DNA from: Streptomyces hygroscopicus
GTDB lineage: Bacteria > Actinomycetota > Actinomycetes > Streptomycetales > Streptomycetaceae
Length of the DNA stretch: 64,000 nt
Assembly: GCA_002021875.1 (NCBI GenBank)
Contig: CP018627.1
Location: 1,736,001-1,800,000 of the forward strand
Direction of reading: 5' to 3'
Shown here: in pieces, positions 1 through 10,319 of the stretch
Numbering within the stretch: the first letter of the stretch is position 1
Layout of the letters: each line of letters begins with the position of its first letter
Position numbers and translations under genes: made by a program
Notes under the pieces: generated by a model
The model's database searches: none
What the model was told of the DNA's origin: nothing
Seen by the model: only the letters and a program-made list of their open reading frames with translations

Positions 1-1720
<1,720 letters not shown>

Positions 1721-1796
1721 CTGAACCCTCCTCCCGATCTGCCTCCTAGTATCCCAAAAAGGGACATTCGAGGCGGGCGGGGAGGCGGGCCGGAGC

Positions 1797-3200
1797 TCAG
1801 TCCCGCAGGTGGTCGACCTCGCGCATCTTGTTCGTGGCGTCGAGCGCGGCGACCTTGTAGGACTCGGCGAAGGTCGGATAGTTGAACACCGCGTCCACCA
1901 GATAGTCGACGGTGCCGCCGCAGCCCATCACGGCCTGGCCGATATGGATCAGCTCGGTGGCGCCGGTGCCGAAGCAGTGCACCCCGAGCAGCCGCCGGTC
2001 CTCGGGGGAGACCAGCAGTTTCAGCATGCCGTGCGCATCGCCGACGATCTGGCCCCGGGCCAGCTCGCGATAGCGCGACACCCCGACCTCGAAGGGCACC
2101 TTCTCGTCCGTGAGCTGGTCCTCGGTGCGGCCGATGAAGCTGATCTCCGGGATGCTGTAGATCCCGATCGGCTGCAGATGGTGGATCGGGTTCACCGGCT
2201 CCTCGCAGGCGTGGTACGCCGCGCTGCGCCCCTGTTCCATGGAGGTCGCGGCCAGGGCCGGGAAGCCGATCACATCGCCGACCGCGTAGATATGCGGTAC
2301 GGCGGTGCGGTAGTGCTCGTCCACCGCTATCCGGCCCCGCCGGTCGGCGGTGAGCCCCGCCTTGTCGAGGTCCAGCCCGTCGGTCAGCCCCTGGCGCCCG
2401 GCGGAGTACATCACCGCGTCGGCGGGGATCTTCTTCCCGCTCTCCAGGACGGCCAGGGCGCCCCGCGCATGGCGCTCGACGGCCGCCACGGTCTCGCCGA
2501 AGCGGAAGGTGACGGCCAGATCGCGCAGCCGGTACTTCAGCGCCTCGACGATCTCGACGTCGCAGAAGTCCAGCATCCCCTCGCGCTGCTCGACCACGGT
2601 GACCTTGCTGCCCAGGGCGGCGAACATCGAGGCGTACTCGATGCCGATCACCCCGGCGCCCACGATGACCATGGAGCGCGGCACCCGCTCCATGTTGAGG
2701 ACGCTGTCGGAGTCCATGATCGTCTGCTCGTCGAACTCCACGCTCGCGGGGCGGGCCGGGCGGGTGCCGGTGGCGATCACGATATGCCGCGCGGTCAGCA
2801 GCTGTTCCTGACCGGCCGCGTCCGTGACGGCGACGGTGTGGTCGTCCACGAACCGCCCGGTGCCCGGGAACAGCGCGACCCGGTTGCGGGACAGCTGGTT
2901 GCGGACGACGTCCATCTCACGGCCGACCACATGCTGGGTCCGGGCCGTCAGGTCGGCGATGGTGATGTCGTCCTTGAGCCGGTAGCTCTGGCCGTACAGA
3001 TCCCGCTGGGTCAGTCCGGTGAGATAGAGCACCGCCTCGCGCAGGGTCTTCGACGGAACGGTTCCGGTGTGGAGGGAGACCCCGCCCACCATCTCCTTCC
3101 GGTCGACGACGGCCACCCGGCGACCGAGTTTGGCGGCTGCGATGGCAGCTTTCTGGCCGCCCGGTCCGGACCCAATCACAAGCATGTCAAAGTCGGTCAC
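1797..3200 (-). CDS. sthA: Si-specific NAD(P)+ transhydrogenase (soluble pyridine nucleotide transhydrogenase)
   Basis: FAD flavoprotein that equilibrates NADPH and NADH in the cytosol. The N-terminus [20 protein letters not shown] is the FAD-binding Rossmann motif. A second GXGXXG motif, [16 protein letters not shown], binds the nicotinamide nucleotide, and the C-terminal dimerisation domain follows. Where lipoamide dehydrogenases have the redox pair CxxxxC, this protein reads [18 protein letters not shown]. Both cysteines are missing, which separates SthA from disulfide reductases. I chose the GTG at 3198-3200 ([10 protein letters not shown]); the frame stays open to 3254 without a better start. 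The product is 467 residues, the family length. Confidence 0.88.
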   Translation of the reverse strand: MTDFDMLVIGSGPGGQKAAIAAAKLGRRVAVVDRKEMVGGVSLHTGTVPSKTLREAVLYLTGLTQRDLYGQSYRLKDDITIADLTARTQHVVGREMDVVRNQLSRNRVALFPGTGRFVDDHTVAVTDAAGQEQLLTARHIVIATGTRPARPASVEFDEQTIMDSDSVLNMERVPRSMVIVGAGVIGIEYASMFAALGSKVTVVEQREGMLDFCDVEIVEALKYRLRDLAVTFRFGETVAAVERHARGALAVLESGKKIPADAVMYSAGRQGLTDGLDLDKAGLTADRRGRIAVDEHYRTAVPHIYAVGDVIGFPALAATSMEQGRSAAYHACEEPVNPIHHLQPIGIYSIPEISFIGRTEDQLTDEKVPFEVGVSRYRELARGQIVGDAHGMLKLLVSPEDRRLLGVHCFGTGATELIHIGQAVMGCGGTVDYLVDAVFNYPTFAESYKVAALDATNKMREVDHLRD

Positions 3201-3285
3201 GGACCGAGTCTGGCATCGGATGACGCCCCGCTGGAAGAGCGAATCGCCGGTCAACCGCCCCGGGCGTCACCAGACTTGGGGCGCC

Positions 3286-4014
3286 CTACTCGGCGTGGGG
3301 CCACAGACGGCCCTGCGCGTCCCGGGCCAGCGAGGTCACGGAGGCCAGCAGAACGAGGGCGACCAGCCCGGTCGGCAGGGCGGGCGCGGCCCGCGCGGCA
3401 TGCGCCACCAGCAGCCCTCCGGCCGCGGCGCCCACCAAAAGGGCTCCCAGCAGCGCCATGCTGAGCCTCCCCACGGTGCCGCTGCGTGCCACGTCGACCA
3501 GCAGCCCGGTCAGGACGCCGGTGAGATAGGTGGTGGAGAAGCCGGGCGGCCCGACGGCCCGCACCAGACCGCTCTGCCCGCCCATCGCGAGCGCGGCCAC
3601 CGCCAGCAGACCCAGCTGCCGACCGCCGGAGGGGTGGCCTCCGGCGGCGGCCCACACCGCCCAGAGCCCGCCGAGCGCGAGCAGTTCCACCGTGAGCGCG
3701 CAGCGGGCGCGCCAGGCGGGCCGGGGGCCGCGGACGATCCGGCCGCTGAGCAGCGCACCCACGATGTATCCGGCTATGGCGACCGCGGTGTCCCGGGCCA
3801 GCGTCGCGTCCAGGAAGGCGGTCGACATGCCGAGCAGGGAGAGGTTGGCGGTCATGACGCTGGTGAAGACCCCGCCCAGCGCCAGAAAGCTGATCGCGTC
3901 CATCGCCCCGGTCGCCACGGTCAGCGCGACGGCGGCCGCCACTCCCCCGGAAGCGGCGGCCCGGCCCGGGCGCCGTCGCTTCGGCGGGGGGTCGGTGTCG
4001 CTCTCATCGGCCAT
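3286..4014 (-). CDS. YoaK/DUF1275 family integral membrane protein
   Basis: Multi-pass membrane protein of 242 residues. After a basic N-terminus (PPPKRRRPGR) come about six hydrophobic segments. The first two, with GAMDAISFLALGGVFTSVMT and NLSLLG, match the DUF1275 signature, in which a short acidic-polar motif follows helix 1. The ATG at 4012-4014 has GGAGGAG 7 bases upstream. An in-frame upstream extension to 4296 overlaps the neighbouring gene and has no ribosome site. Family function is unknown. The CGNR regulator gene just upstream on the same strand ends 74 bp away, so the two may be co-transcribed. Family assignment is from overall pattern. Confidence 0.75.
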   Translation of the reverse strand: MADESDTDPPPKRRRPGRAAASGGVAAAVALTVATGAMDAISFLALGGVFTSVMTANLSLLGMSTAFLDATLARDTAVAIAGYIVGALLSGRIVRGPRPAWRARCALTVELLALGGLWAVWAAAGGHPSGGRQLGLLAVAALAMGGQSGLVRAVGPPGFSTTYLTGVLTGLLVDVARSGTVGRLSMALLGALLVGAAAGGLLVAHAARAAPALPTGLVALVLLASVTSLARDAQGRLWPHAE

Positions 4015-4087
4015 CGGCACTCCTCCGGCCACCTCGGGTGCCCCGGGCGGCGCACCGGAAACAACGGCCCTGGGAGCGCCGGGGGCG

Positions 4088-4723
4088 TCAGGAGCCGGCC
4101 GGGGTGGCGGCTGCCCGCCGCTCGCGGTGTTTCGCGGCCTTGGCGCTGTTGCCGCACAGCCGCATGGAGCACCACCGGCGCCGTCCGCCCGGCGTGTGGT
4201 CGAGGTAGACCATCGTGCACAGCGAGGCGTCGCACACCCGGAGCGCCGCGCGCCGCTCCGGGTCTCCGAGCACCGCGATGAGGTCGCGGACGACAACCGA
4301 CTGCAGCTCCCGCCCGGACAGGGGGCGATCGGCGCCGTCGACCCCGACGCCGGTGCCGGTGGCTATCAGCAGCGGCTGCGGCGGGGCGGGGCGCGCCCGG
4401 TCGTTGAGCAGCGCCACGGACACGGCCGACGGGGACCGGCCGTAAACCACCGCCGCCACCACGTCGTACGCCGCCTCGCGCAGCGTCCACAGCTCGGTGA
4501 GGAGCTCGTCGGTGACGGCCTCGTCGTGCGGCCGCAGCCCGACGCCGTCGCACCACTCCCGCAGCCGGTCGAGGGTGCCGAGGCGCTCGACCGGGGCGCT
4601 GGTGCGCCGCCCCAGGGTCGCGACGAGATTCAGGGCGAGGCTGCCTGCGTCGAAGCGCAGTGCCCGCAGCCGGGCGGTCACCCGCGGCCGTGGGACCGGC
4701 TCCGTCGAGGAATCCATCCGCAT
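4088..4723 (-). CDS. ABATE/CGNR zinc-finger transcriptional regulator
   Basis: Predicted DNA-binding regulator of 211 residues. The N-terminal part (RFDAGSLALNLVATLGRR onward) is the ABATE stress-type domain. The C-terminal 45 residues hold the CGNR zinc finger: CDASLCTMVYLDHTPGGRRRWCSMRLCGNSAKAAKHR, given here in pieces as the paired cysteines CDASLC and WCSMRLCGN. The start is one of two in-frame ATG codons (4721-4723 or 4715-4717); neither has a strong ribosome site. The gene is divergent from panE with 49 bp between the starts, so it may control that gene or itself. Its target is not visible from the sequence. Confidence 0.82.
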   Translation of the reverse strand: MRMDSSTEPVPRPRVTARLRALRFDAGSLALNLVATLGRRTSAPVERLGTLDRLREWCDGVGLRPHDEAVTDELLTELWTLREAAYDVVAAVVYGRSPSAVSVALLNDRARPAPPQPLLIATGTGVGVDGADRPLSGRELQSVVVRDLIAVLGDPERRAALRVCDASLCTMVYLDHTPGGRRRWCSMRLCGNSAKAAKHRERRAAATPAGS

Positions 4724-4772
4724 ATAGTAACCGGCCGAAGGGTTACCAAGCGGCTGAGGATGAGGACACATC

Positions 4773-5741
4773 ATGCGGATCGCGGTCATCGGCGCGGGTG
4801 GCGTCGGCGGATACTTCGGCGCGCGGCTCGCCGCGGCGGGTGACGATGTCACCTTCGTGGCACGGGGCCGCCATCTCGCGGCGATCCGGGAGAAGGGGCT
4901 GACGGTGCGCAGCCCGCTGGGCGATCTGCGGGTGCCGTCCGAGGCGGTGGTGCCGGCCGTCTCCGACCTGGAGGCCCCGGACCTCGTCATGGTGGCGGTG
5001 AAGCTGTGGGACACCGAGGACGTCGCCCGGCAGCTGGCGCCCCTCGCCGAAGGCGGCGCCGCCGTCGTGTCGTTCCAGAACGGGGTCCAGAAGGACACGG
5101 TGCTGCGCCGCCATCTGCCGGCCGGGTCCGTCCTCGGCGGGGTCGGCTATATCTCGGCGTTCATCGAGGAGCCCGGGGTGGTGGTGCACAACGGCACACT
5201 GCAGCGGCTGGTGTTCGGCGAGTACGACCGTACGGAGTCCCCGCGCGCCCGCGCTTTCCTCGACCGCGCCGTGGCGGCCGGTATCGACGCCGAGATCAGC
5301 GCGGACATCGAGCGCACCATCTGGGAGAAGTTCGTCTTCCTGGTGGGCCTTTCCGGGACGACGTCGGCGGTGCGGCAGCCGATCGGGGTGGTCCGCGGGG
5401 ATCCCGGGTCGCGGACCCTGCTGCATGAGGTGATGCACGAGGTGGTCGCCGTGGGACGGGCCAAGGGAGTGGCCCTGGACCCCGGTTTCGCCGACGACCG
5501 GCTCGCCTTCTGCGACACGCTGCCCGCCGCGATGACGTCCTCCATGCACAACGACCTGCTGCGCGGCAACCGGCTCGAACTCGGCTGGCTCAGCGGGGCG
5601 GTGGCCGACCTCGGCGCCGAGCTGGGCGTCGCGACGCCGCGCAACCGGGCCATCGCCGACATCCTCTCCCCGTACGCCCTGGGCGACCCGGCCGCGAGCG
5701 GCGGCGCGGATGTCAGCGCAGCAGGGGCAGCTTCCCGATGA
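4773..5741 (+). CDS. panE: 2-dehydropantoate 2-reductase family protein (ketopantoate reductase)
   Basis: NADPH-dependent reductase of 322 residues, in the family that reduces ketopantoate to pantoate for pantothenate and CoA synthesis. The N-terminal Rossmann motif is MRIAVIGAGGVGGYFGARL. VVSFQNGVQK is the conserved asparagine region near residue 105, and WEKFVFLVGLSG around residue 188 carries the catalytic lysine of the family. The C-terminal helical domain includes SSMHNDLLRGNRLELGWLSG. The ATG at 4773 follows GAGGA. The last 29 bases overlap the tail of the convergent DUF2000 gene. Many bacteria carry paralogues acting on other 2-keto acids, so the pantothenate role is inferred from the family. 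Confidence 0.85.
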   Translation: MRIAVIGAGGVGGYFGARLAAAGDDVTFVARGRHLAAIREKGLTVRSPLGDLRVPSEAVVPAVSDLEAPDLVMVAVKLWDTEDVARQLAPLAEGGAAVVSFQNGVQKDTVLRRHLPAGSVLGGVGYISAFIEEPGVVVHNGTLQRLVFGEYDRTESPRARAFLDRAVAAGIDAEISADIERTIWEKFVFLVGLSGTTSAVRQPIGVVRGDPGSRTLLHEVMHEVVAVGRAKGVALDPGFADDRLAFCDTLPAAMTSSMHNDLLRGNRLELGWLSGAVADLGAELGVATPRNRAIADILSPYALGDPAASGGADVSAAGAASR

Positions 5742-6177
5742 GCTTGCTCACCCTGTTCCGCGGGCCGACGAGGCTGAGCGCGAGATAGTCGAGGTCCTCC
5801 GTCTTGGTACCGGCCAGGCTGTCGAGGTACTCGTCGTAGACCCGTGACGTCTGGGCCTGCCCGGGCATGTCGACGAGGAACAGGTCGTCCTTCCCGGCGG
5901 CCTTCACGCGCAGCTCGCGCAGCGCGTCCGGGCCGGCGACCAGGATCGAGCAGCCGGCCCACGGCAGCCCCGGGTGGCCGGCGCCGGACCCGTCCCTGCC
6001 GTCCGGCCCCAGCAGCTCCGGCACCGCCCGGCCGACGGCGGCGGCCATGCAGGCGGCGGCGTTCACCGCCCGGCCCGCCGGCAGTTCCTCGGCCACGACG
6101 ATCACCCACTTCAGCTTCGCCTGCCGGGTGGACTGATCGGTGCGGACATCCTCGTCGGTCAGCTGGGGAACGGACAC
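5713..6177 (-). CDS. DUF2000 family protein
   Basis: Small soluble protein of 154 residues. It contains KLKWVIVVAEELPAGRAVNA near the start, ACMAAAVG, and a C-terminal stretch with YDEYLDSLAGTKTEDLDY, as in the DUF2000 family (peptidyl-tRNA hydrolase-like fold, function unknown). AAGGAG sits 8 bases before the GTG at 6175-6177, which decides the start; the longer frame to 6444 runs into the divergent regulator. The gene is divergent from an Lrp/AsnC regulator gene, a pairing that often means the regulator controls the neighbour. It overlaps panE by 29 bp at the 3-prime ends. Confidence 0.7.
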   Translation of the reverse strand: MSVPQLTDEDVRTDQSTRQAKLKWVIVVAEELPAGRAVNAAACMAAAVGRAVPELLGPDGRDGSGAGHPGLPWAGCSILVAGPDALRELRVKAAGKDDLFLVDMPGQAQTSRVYDEYLDSLAGTKTEDLDYLALSLVGPRNRVSKLIGKLPLLR

Positions 6178-6285
6178 GAGCGGCACTCCTTGTCGATGGC
6201 TAATGTGGTGGATGTGGTGGACGGTACCCATCCATCCGAGCCGCGGCACGGCCCGCCGAATTTCCTCAGGCAAAGGAGCGCATTC

Positions 6286-6780
6286 GTGGAACTTGATGCA
6301 CTCGACCGCGCTCTTCTGCGGGAGCTGCAGAACGATGCACGCCAGACCAATCGCGAGCTGGCCCAGCGGACGGGGGTCTCGCCGTCGACCTCCCTGGAGC
6401 GGGTCCGGGCGCTGCGGGAGCGCGGCATCATCAGCGGCTATCACGCCGCCGTCGACCTGGAGGCGGTCGGCCGCCCGGTCCAGGCGCTGATCTCGGTGCG
6501 GATCCGCCCGCCGTCCCGGCCGGTCATCGAGGGCTTCCGCGAATGGGCCGCCCAGCTACCGGAGACCATCGGTCTGTTCGTCACCTCCGGCGCCCATGAC
6601 TTCCTCATCCATGTGGCGGTGCCGGACACCAACGGGCTGTACGCGTTCGTCATCGACCGCCTCACCGAGCGCCGTGAGGTGGCGGATGTGCAGAGCACGA
6701 TGGTCTACGAACACGCCCAGTCGCGCTGTATCGACCCCGCCCCCACCGAGCGCCCGGTGCCCTCCCGCCGGAGGCGGTAA
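6286..6780 (+). CDS. Lrp/AsnC family transcriptional regulator
   Basis: Feast/famine regulator of 164 residues. An N-terminal winged helix-turn-helix (LDALDRALLRELQNDARQ, then ELAQRTGVSPSTSLERVRAL) is followed by the RAM ligand-binding domain, with SVRIRPPSRPVIEGFREW and VTSGAHDFLIHVAVPD. AAAGGAG lies 8 bases before the GTG at 6286, fixing the start; the upstream open frame from 5974 is not coding. Such proteins form octamers and sense amino acids. It is divergent from the DUF2000 gene and ends 25 bp before the convergent XRE-cupin gene. The effector cannot be told from the sequence. Confidence 0.9.
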   Translation: MELDALDRALLRELQNDARQTNRELAQRTGVSPSTSLERVRALRERGIISGYHAAVDLEAVGRPVQALISVRIRPPSRPVIEGFREWAAQLPETIGLFVTSGAHDFLIHVAVPDTNGLYAFVIDRLTERREVADVQSTMVYEHAQSRCIDPAPTERPVPSRRRR

Positions 6781-6805
6781 CGGGTCGGGGCAGGGACGGG
6801 ATGGG

Positions 6806-7417
6806 TCAGTGGTGCGGGGTGTCGCCGAAGGCCGTCACGGTCAGGAACCGTATGGGCAGGGTGATCAGCTTCTCCGGGCCGTGCGGCGCCTCGCCGTCGA
6901 ACTGGAGGGCGTCACCGGCCCCGAGCGTGTAGCTGGACTTGCCGTGGCCGTAGACCATGACGCCCTCGAGCATGTAGATCAGCTCGGTGCCGCCGTGCTG
7001 GAAGAGCGGGAAGACCTCGCTGGACTCGGTGAGGGTGACCTCCAGCGCCTCCATCCGCTGATTGCTGCCGCGCAGGGCGCCGAGCAGGGCGTACTCATGG
7101 CCGATCCGGGTGCCGCGGCGCACAATGCGGGCGCCGTGGCCGGCCGGGACGAAGACCGCCTCGCGCTCGTCGTCCATCCCGCGGAAGAGCGCGGTGACCG
7201 GCACGCCCAGGCCACGCGCGAGCCGGGAGAGGGTGGTGAGGCTGCAGGCCGTCTGGGCGTTCTCGATCTTGGACAGCATGGCCTTCGATATGCCCACCCG
7301 CTGGGCCATCCCACCGACCGACGCCCCGGCCGCCTGCCGGTACTCCCGCGCCCGGACCGCGATGATCCGCTCCAGCGCCTTGTCGTCGTCCCCCGCGTCT
7401 GCCGCCATCCACCGCAT
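6806..7417 (-). CDS. XRE-family regulator with C-terminal cupin domain
   Basis: Regulator of 203 residues. The N-terminal helix-turn-helix spans about residues 20-75 (REYRQAAGASVGGMAQRVGI, SKAMLSKIENAQTACSLTTL). A cupin sensor domain follows at 125-200 (LFQHGGTELIYMLEGVMVYG, GDALQFDGEAPHGPEKL). Proteins of this layout usually repress small-molecule transport or catabolism genes. The first ATG (7415-7417) is only 5 bp from the end of a MITE-like element at 7422-7661, and the nearest ribosome-like sequence (AGGG) belongs to that element's terminal repeat. A second ATG lies at 7406-7408. The frame runs on through the element, so the original N-terminus or promoter may have been replaced. The NCS1 permease gene is next upstream on the same strand. 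Confidence 0.87.
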   Translation of the reverse strand: MRWMAADAGDDDKALERIIAVRAREYRQAAGASVGGMAQRVGISKAMLSKIENAQTACSLTTLSRLARGLGVPVTALFRGMDDEREAVFVPAGHGARIVRRGTRIGHEYALLGALRGSNQRMEALEVTLTESSEVFPLFQHGGTELIYMLEGVMVYGHGKSSYTLGAGDALQFDGEAPHGPEKLITLPIRFLTVTAFGDTPHH

Positions 7418-7470
7418 CCTAGGCCCTGTCCGGCGGATCTTCGCGGGCCCGCCACGCCTGGCACGGCGCC

Positions 7471-7486
7471 CCCAGCTACCGCTGGG
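7471..7486. repeat. Hairpin repeat copy 1 inside the MITE
   Basis: CCCAGCTACCGCTGGG is a perfect 6-bp stem with a TACC loop. It is embedded in a wider C-rich context (CCCCC before, GAGGTGCCCCC after). Confidence 0.8.
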
Positions 7487-7563
7487 AGGTGCCCCCGGCC
7501 GCGTTGTCGGGATCATCCGAGTACGACCCGGTACGAGGACGACCCTCCGCCTTGCGATGCTCC

Positions 7564-7579
7564 CCCAGCTACCGCTGGG
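7564..7579. repeat. Hairpin repeat copy 2 inside the MITE
   Basis: Identical 16-bp hairpin CCCAGCTACCGCTGGG, 93 bp from copy 1, followed by GAGCTGCCCCC. Confidence 0.8.
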
Positions 7580-7743
7580 AGCTGCCCCCTGCACCAGACG
7601 CCGCGGGCCCCGCGGCGGCAGCCGCTGATGTCACAGGCACGAAGATCCACCGGACAGGGCCCAGTGCCGGATGATGGCCTCACCTCGGCGGCGGGCGGCG
7701 CCGTCACGACGCCGCCCGCCCCGGGCCGTGCACTGCCGGGAGG

Positions 7744-9171
7744 TCAGGAGCCCGCCACCGCCGTCGTCTTCTCCGGCCGCGGCCCGGGCGTGGCGGGGAC
7801 ATCGCGCGTCCACAGCGGCCGCAGCCGGTAGGTCAGCAGATAGAGCACCGCGGCGGCGGCCGCCGCGACAAACATGCTCAGATCGCCCGCATGCGGATAC
7901 GCCGAGGCGAACGCCCCGGTGTAGAGGTCGGATTGCCAGAACGGCACCGCGGCCACCACACCTCCGGCCCAGGCGACGAAGCCCCAGGAGAGCACCCGTC
8001 CGCGGTCGTACAGCTCAGCGATCCGGCCGGGGTCGGAGCGGCCGCCCAGGTGGTAGTCGAGCAGCAGCACGGTGGCGAACGGCGCGATGAAGTACGCGGT
8101 GAGGTTGAGGAACACCGAGAACTTGTCCTCGATCCCCGAGTGTCCCCACAGGCTGATCCCGTACGCCAGGGCGCAGATGAGGGTCACGGCCTGGGTCCGG
8201 GTGACCGGCACCTTCAGCGTCTGGACGGAGATCGCGCCGCCGTAGACGTTGAGGAAGTTCTGCGCCAGCGCCGAGAGTCCGATGGCGATCAGGGCGGGGA
8301 TGGCGAACGGCCCGGTCAACTGGTGCAGGGCGGTGATGGAGTCGGTGCTGGTGGCGTTGGAGCCGAGGAGCACGCCGAGGATGCCGAGCCAGCAGATGGT
8401 GACGAAGTTGCCGAGCCCGGTGTACCAGGCGGTGCGGCTCACCACGCGTGGCGAGTCGGGCAGATAGCGCGAGTAGTCCGAGGCGAACGGCGCCCAGGCG
8501 ACCAGGAAGGAGAGGAACCAGCCGCCGAAGGTGATCCAGCCGCCGGTGGAGCCCACGTAGTCCGGTGCCTTCGGATCGGCGCCGAAGGTGCCCGCGCCCC
8601 GGACCAGGGCCACCACCGTGATCATGACGAACAGCGGGGTGAGCACATAGGTCAGCACCCGCTGCAGGAAATTGATCATGTTGTAGCCGTAGATGGACAC
8701 CACCAGCTCGACCAGGGTGAGCGCCAATCCACAGACCCAGAAGGGCAGATGGGTCAGCTCGGCGATGGCCTTGCCGCCGAGGATCACGGTCACGGCGGCC
8801 CAGCCGACCCCGGCGAACACATTGATGTACGCCACCGGCAGGAAGTTGCCGAAGAAGCCGAGCGGACCACGCGCCTGGATCTGCTGGGGCACCCCCAGCC
8901 GGACGCCCATCCGGGACATCACGGCCATCAGCAGCGAGCCGAGACCCGCGCCGGCCACGATCGCGGCGACGGCGGCGCCGAAGCTGAGACCGAGCCCGAC
9001 CGCGCTGAACCCGAGCAGGATGATGGGGAAGTTGAGACCGGCGGCGAACCAGACGAAGAACTGCGAACTGGGTTTGCCGTGCCGCTCGTTGTCGGGGATG
9101 TGGTCGACCCCGAAGGGCTCCACCTTGGTGACCGCGCTGCCGTACACCGGCGCCGTGTCGTCGTGGGTCAT
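7744..9171 (-). CDS. NCS1 family nucleobase/cation symporter (purine-cytosine permease type)
   Basis: Inner-membrane symporter of 475 residues with about 12 transmembrane segments. NCS1 members import nucleobases, hydantoins, allantoin, thiamine or pyridoxine with H+ or Na+. The N-terminal region VEPFGVDHIPDNERHGKPSS precedes helix 1 and is typical of the family. The loop with QIQARGPLGFFGNFLP and the stretch WAPFASDYSRYLP in the middle are also characteristic. The ATG at 9169-9171 is chosen because the family begins shortly before this motif; the frame to 9321 overlaps upstream DNA. The gene follows the flavin reductase fusion by 73 bp on the same strand and probably shares its promoter. The divergent monooxygenase operon suggests it imports that pathway's nitrogen heterocycle or related substrate. 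Confidence 0.88.
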   Translation of the reverse strand: MTHDDTAPVYGSAVTKVEPFGVDHIPDNERHGKPSSQFFVWFAAGLNFPIILLGFSAVGLGLSFGAAVAAIVAGAGLGSLLMAVMSRMGVRLGVPQQIQARGPLGFFGNFLPVAYINVFAGVGWAAVTVILGGKAIAELTHLPFWVCGLALTLVELVVSIYGYNMINFLQRVLTYVLTPLFVMITVVALVRGAGTFGADPKAPDYVGSTGGWITFGGWFLSFLVAWAPFASDYSRYLPDSPRVVSRTAWYTGLGNFVTICWLGILGVLLGSNATSTDSITALHQLTGPFAIPALIAIGLSALAQNFLNVYGGAISVQTLKVPVTRTQAVTLICALAYGISLWGHSGIEDKFSVFLNLTAYFIAPFATVLLLDYHLGGRSDPGRIAELYDRGRVLSWGFVAWAGGVVAAVPFWQSDLYTGAFASAYPHAGDLSMFVAAAAAAVLYLLTYRLRPLWTRDVPATPGPRPEKTTAVAGS

Positions 9172-9244
9172 GGGCGTGCTCCTGGGACGGGAGGAGTGGA
9201 CGTCAGGGGGGACCGGTGGGCGTACGGATCCGGGCGGCGGCCTC

Positions 9245-10162
9245 TCACCACGGCAGCGGCGCGGTCTGCGAGATGTCGAAGAAACCGCCGCCGCTGTAGA
9301 CGAGCGGGGCCAGCTCCGCATGGCGGGCGGAGACCACCCGGCCGGTGAAGACGGTGTGGCTGCCGGCCTCCAGCCGCTCGCCGATCTCCACCTCGAGCTG
9401 GGCGCAGGACCCGTCGATCAGCGGGGCGCCGAATTCGCCGGGGGTCCAGGCCAGCCCGGCGAACTTGTCGTCCGCCTTGGAGGCGAAGGTCTTGGCCACA
9501 TCGAGCTGGCCGGCGGCGAGGATGTTGATCCCCAGATGGGTGGCCCGGTGCAGCGCGGGGTGGGTGGTGGAGGTGCGCTGCACGCAGACCAGCACCATCG
9601 GCGGATCCAGCGAGATGCTGGCGAACGCGTTCACCGCGAGACCCCGCGGCCTGCCGTCGTCCTGGCAGGTCACGACGGTGACACCGGTGATGAACTTACG
9701 GTGCACCCCACGGACCAGATCGGCGTCGACGGCCGCTCGCTGGGTGGTGGTGATGATCCCGAGCGCCTCCAGCAACTGGCGGGGATCCCAGGTCACCCAC
9801 TCCTCGCTGACCACACCGTGGTCGAAGCGGGTGAAGGTGGCGCCGGAGACTTCGACCGGCCTGCCGGTGGCCGGCACGCCGAGGAAGTCGCCGGTGTGAC
9901 TGCCGGTGCTGCGCCAGCGGATCGCCAGCGATTCGCCCTCCTCGACGATCTCCTCGATCTCGGTATGGAGATCGGGAAAGGCCCGGCGGATGGCGCGGAC
10001 TGACTCCTTGAACTGCTCTCGGTCCTGGGGGGCCGCGGCGGGACCGCGTCGGCGTACATAGCCGGGGCTGAGCAACTGGTCGAGCGCGTCGACCTGGCCC
10101 CGGTCCCAGACGGCCTGCCAGGTGGAGCGGATGCGGGCGGTGCGGTCAAGAGTGTGCGTCAT
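9245..10162 (-). CDS. SnoaL-like domain fused to flavin reductase (FMN-binding split barrel)
   Basis: Two-domain protein of 305 residues. Residues 1-135 form a SnoaL/ester-cyclase-like fold (TARIRSTWQAVWDRGQVDAL, then AFPDLHTEIEEIVEEGESLA and TGDFLGVPATGRPVEVSG). Residues 150-300 are a flavin reductase-like domain (VRGVHRKFITGVTVVTC, LAVNAFASISLDPPMVLVCV, AAGQLDVAKTFASK and GSCAQLEVEIGERLEAGSH). The reductase half should supply reduced flavin to the divergent luciferase-like monooxygenase, as RutF does for RutA. The SnoaL half may act on a pathway intermediate. ATG at 10160-10162 follows GAGGGAAG. A TTGACA-N18-TACGGT promoter lies upstream. The fusion is unusual; the frame runs without a stop through the junction near residue 140. 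Confidence 0.85.
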   Translation of the reverse strand: MTHTLDRTARIRSTWQAVWDRGQVDALDQLLSPGYVRRRGPAAAPQDREQFKESVRAIRRAFPDLHTEIEEIVEEGESLAIRWRSTGSHTGDFLGVPATGRPVEVSGATFTRFDHGVVSEEWVTWDPRQLLEALGIITTTQRAAVDADLVRGVHRKFITGVTVVTCQDDGRPRGLAVNAFASISLDPPMVLVCVQRTSTTHPALHRATHLGINILAAGQLDVAKTFASKADDKFAGLAWTPGEFGAPLIDGSCAQLEVEIGERLEAGSHTVFTGRVVSARHAELAPLVYSGGGFFDISQTAPLPW

Positions 10163-10182
10163 GACGTCTTCCCTCACTCAGC

Positions 10183-10194
10183 TCTTGTATGGCA
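10183..10194. promoter_or_regulatory. Shared 12-bp motif, copy 1 (candidate GntR operator)
   Basis: TCTTGTATGGCA lies directly downstream of the -10 box of the leftward flavin-reductase promoter, over its likely start of transcription. The same 12 bases occur at 15126-15137 ahead of the GntR gene at the far end of the divergent operon. Confidence 0.5.
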
Positions 10195-10198
10195 GAGG

Positions 10199-10228
10199 AC
10201 CGTAGGAAGGGGCATCAGTCGCTGTCAA
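10199..10228 (-). promoter_or_regulatory. Promoter of the flavin reductase-permease operon
   Basis: On the minus strand TTGACA (10223-10228), an 18-bp spacer and TACGGT (10199-10204) match a housekeeping sigma promoter. It points at the flavin reductase fusion start at 10162. Confidence 0.6.
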
Positions 10229-10319
10229 CACCTAGGGATGAATGAAGCGGAAAAGGGCCAGCGAGACCCTGCCGAACAGCAAAGACACAGGTCAATAGTA
10301 GTTGCCTCGACCGCAGCCC

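Larger units (their letters stand above)
7422..7661. mobile_element. 240-bp MITE-like element with terminal inverted repeats
   Basis: The ends are 21-bp inverted repeats (7422-7442 and 7641-7661) that match at 20 of 21 positions; each begins GGCCCTGTCCGGYGGATC. Inside are two copies of a 16-bp hairpin unit and no open reading frame for a transposase, so the element would need a transposase supplied in trans. No clear target-site duplication is seen. It separates the permease gene from the XRE-cupin gene and abuts the start codon of the latter. Confidence 0.75.

Noticed and set aside
1753..1765. TCCC-AAAAA-GGGA dyad upstream of dnaK as a heat-shock operator
   Set aside because: The arms are only 4 bp and match neither HAIR nor CIRCE.
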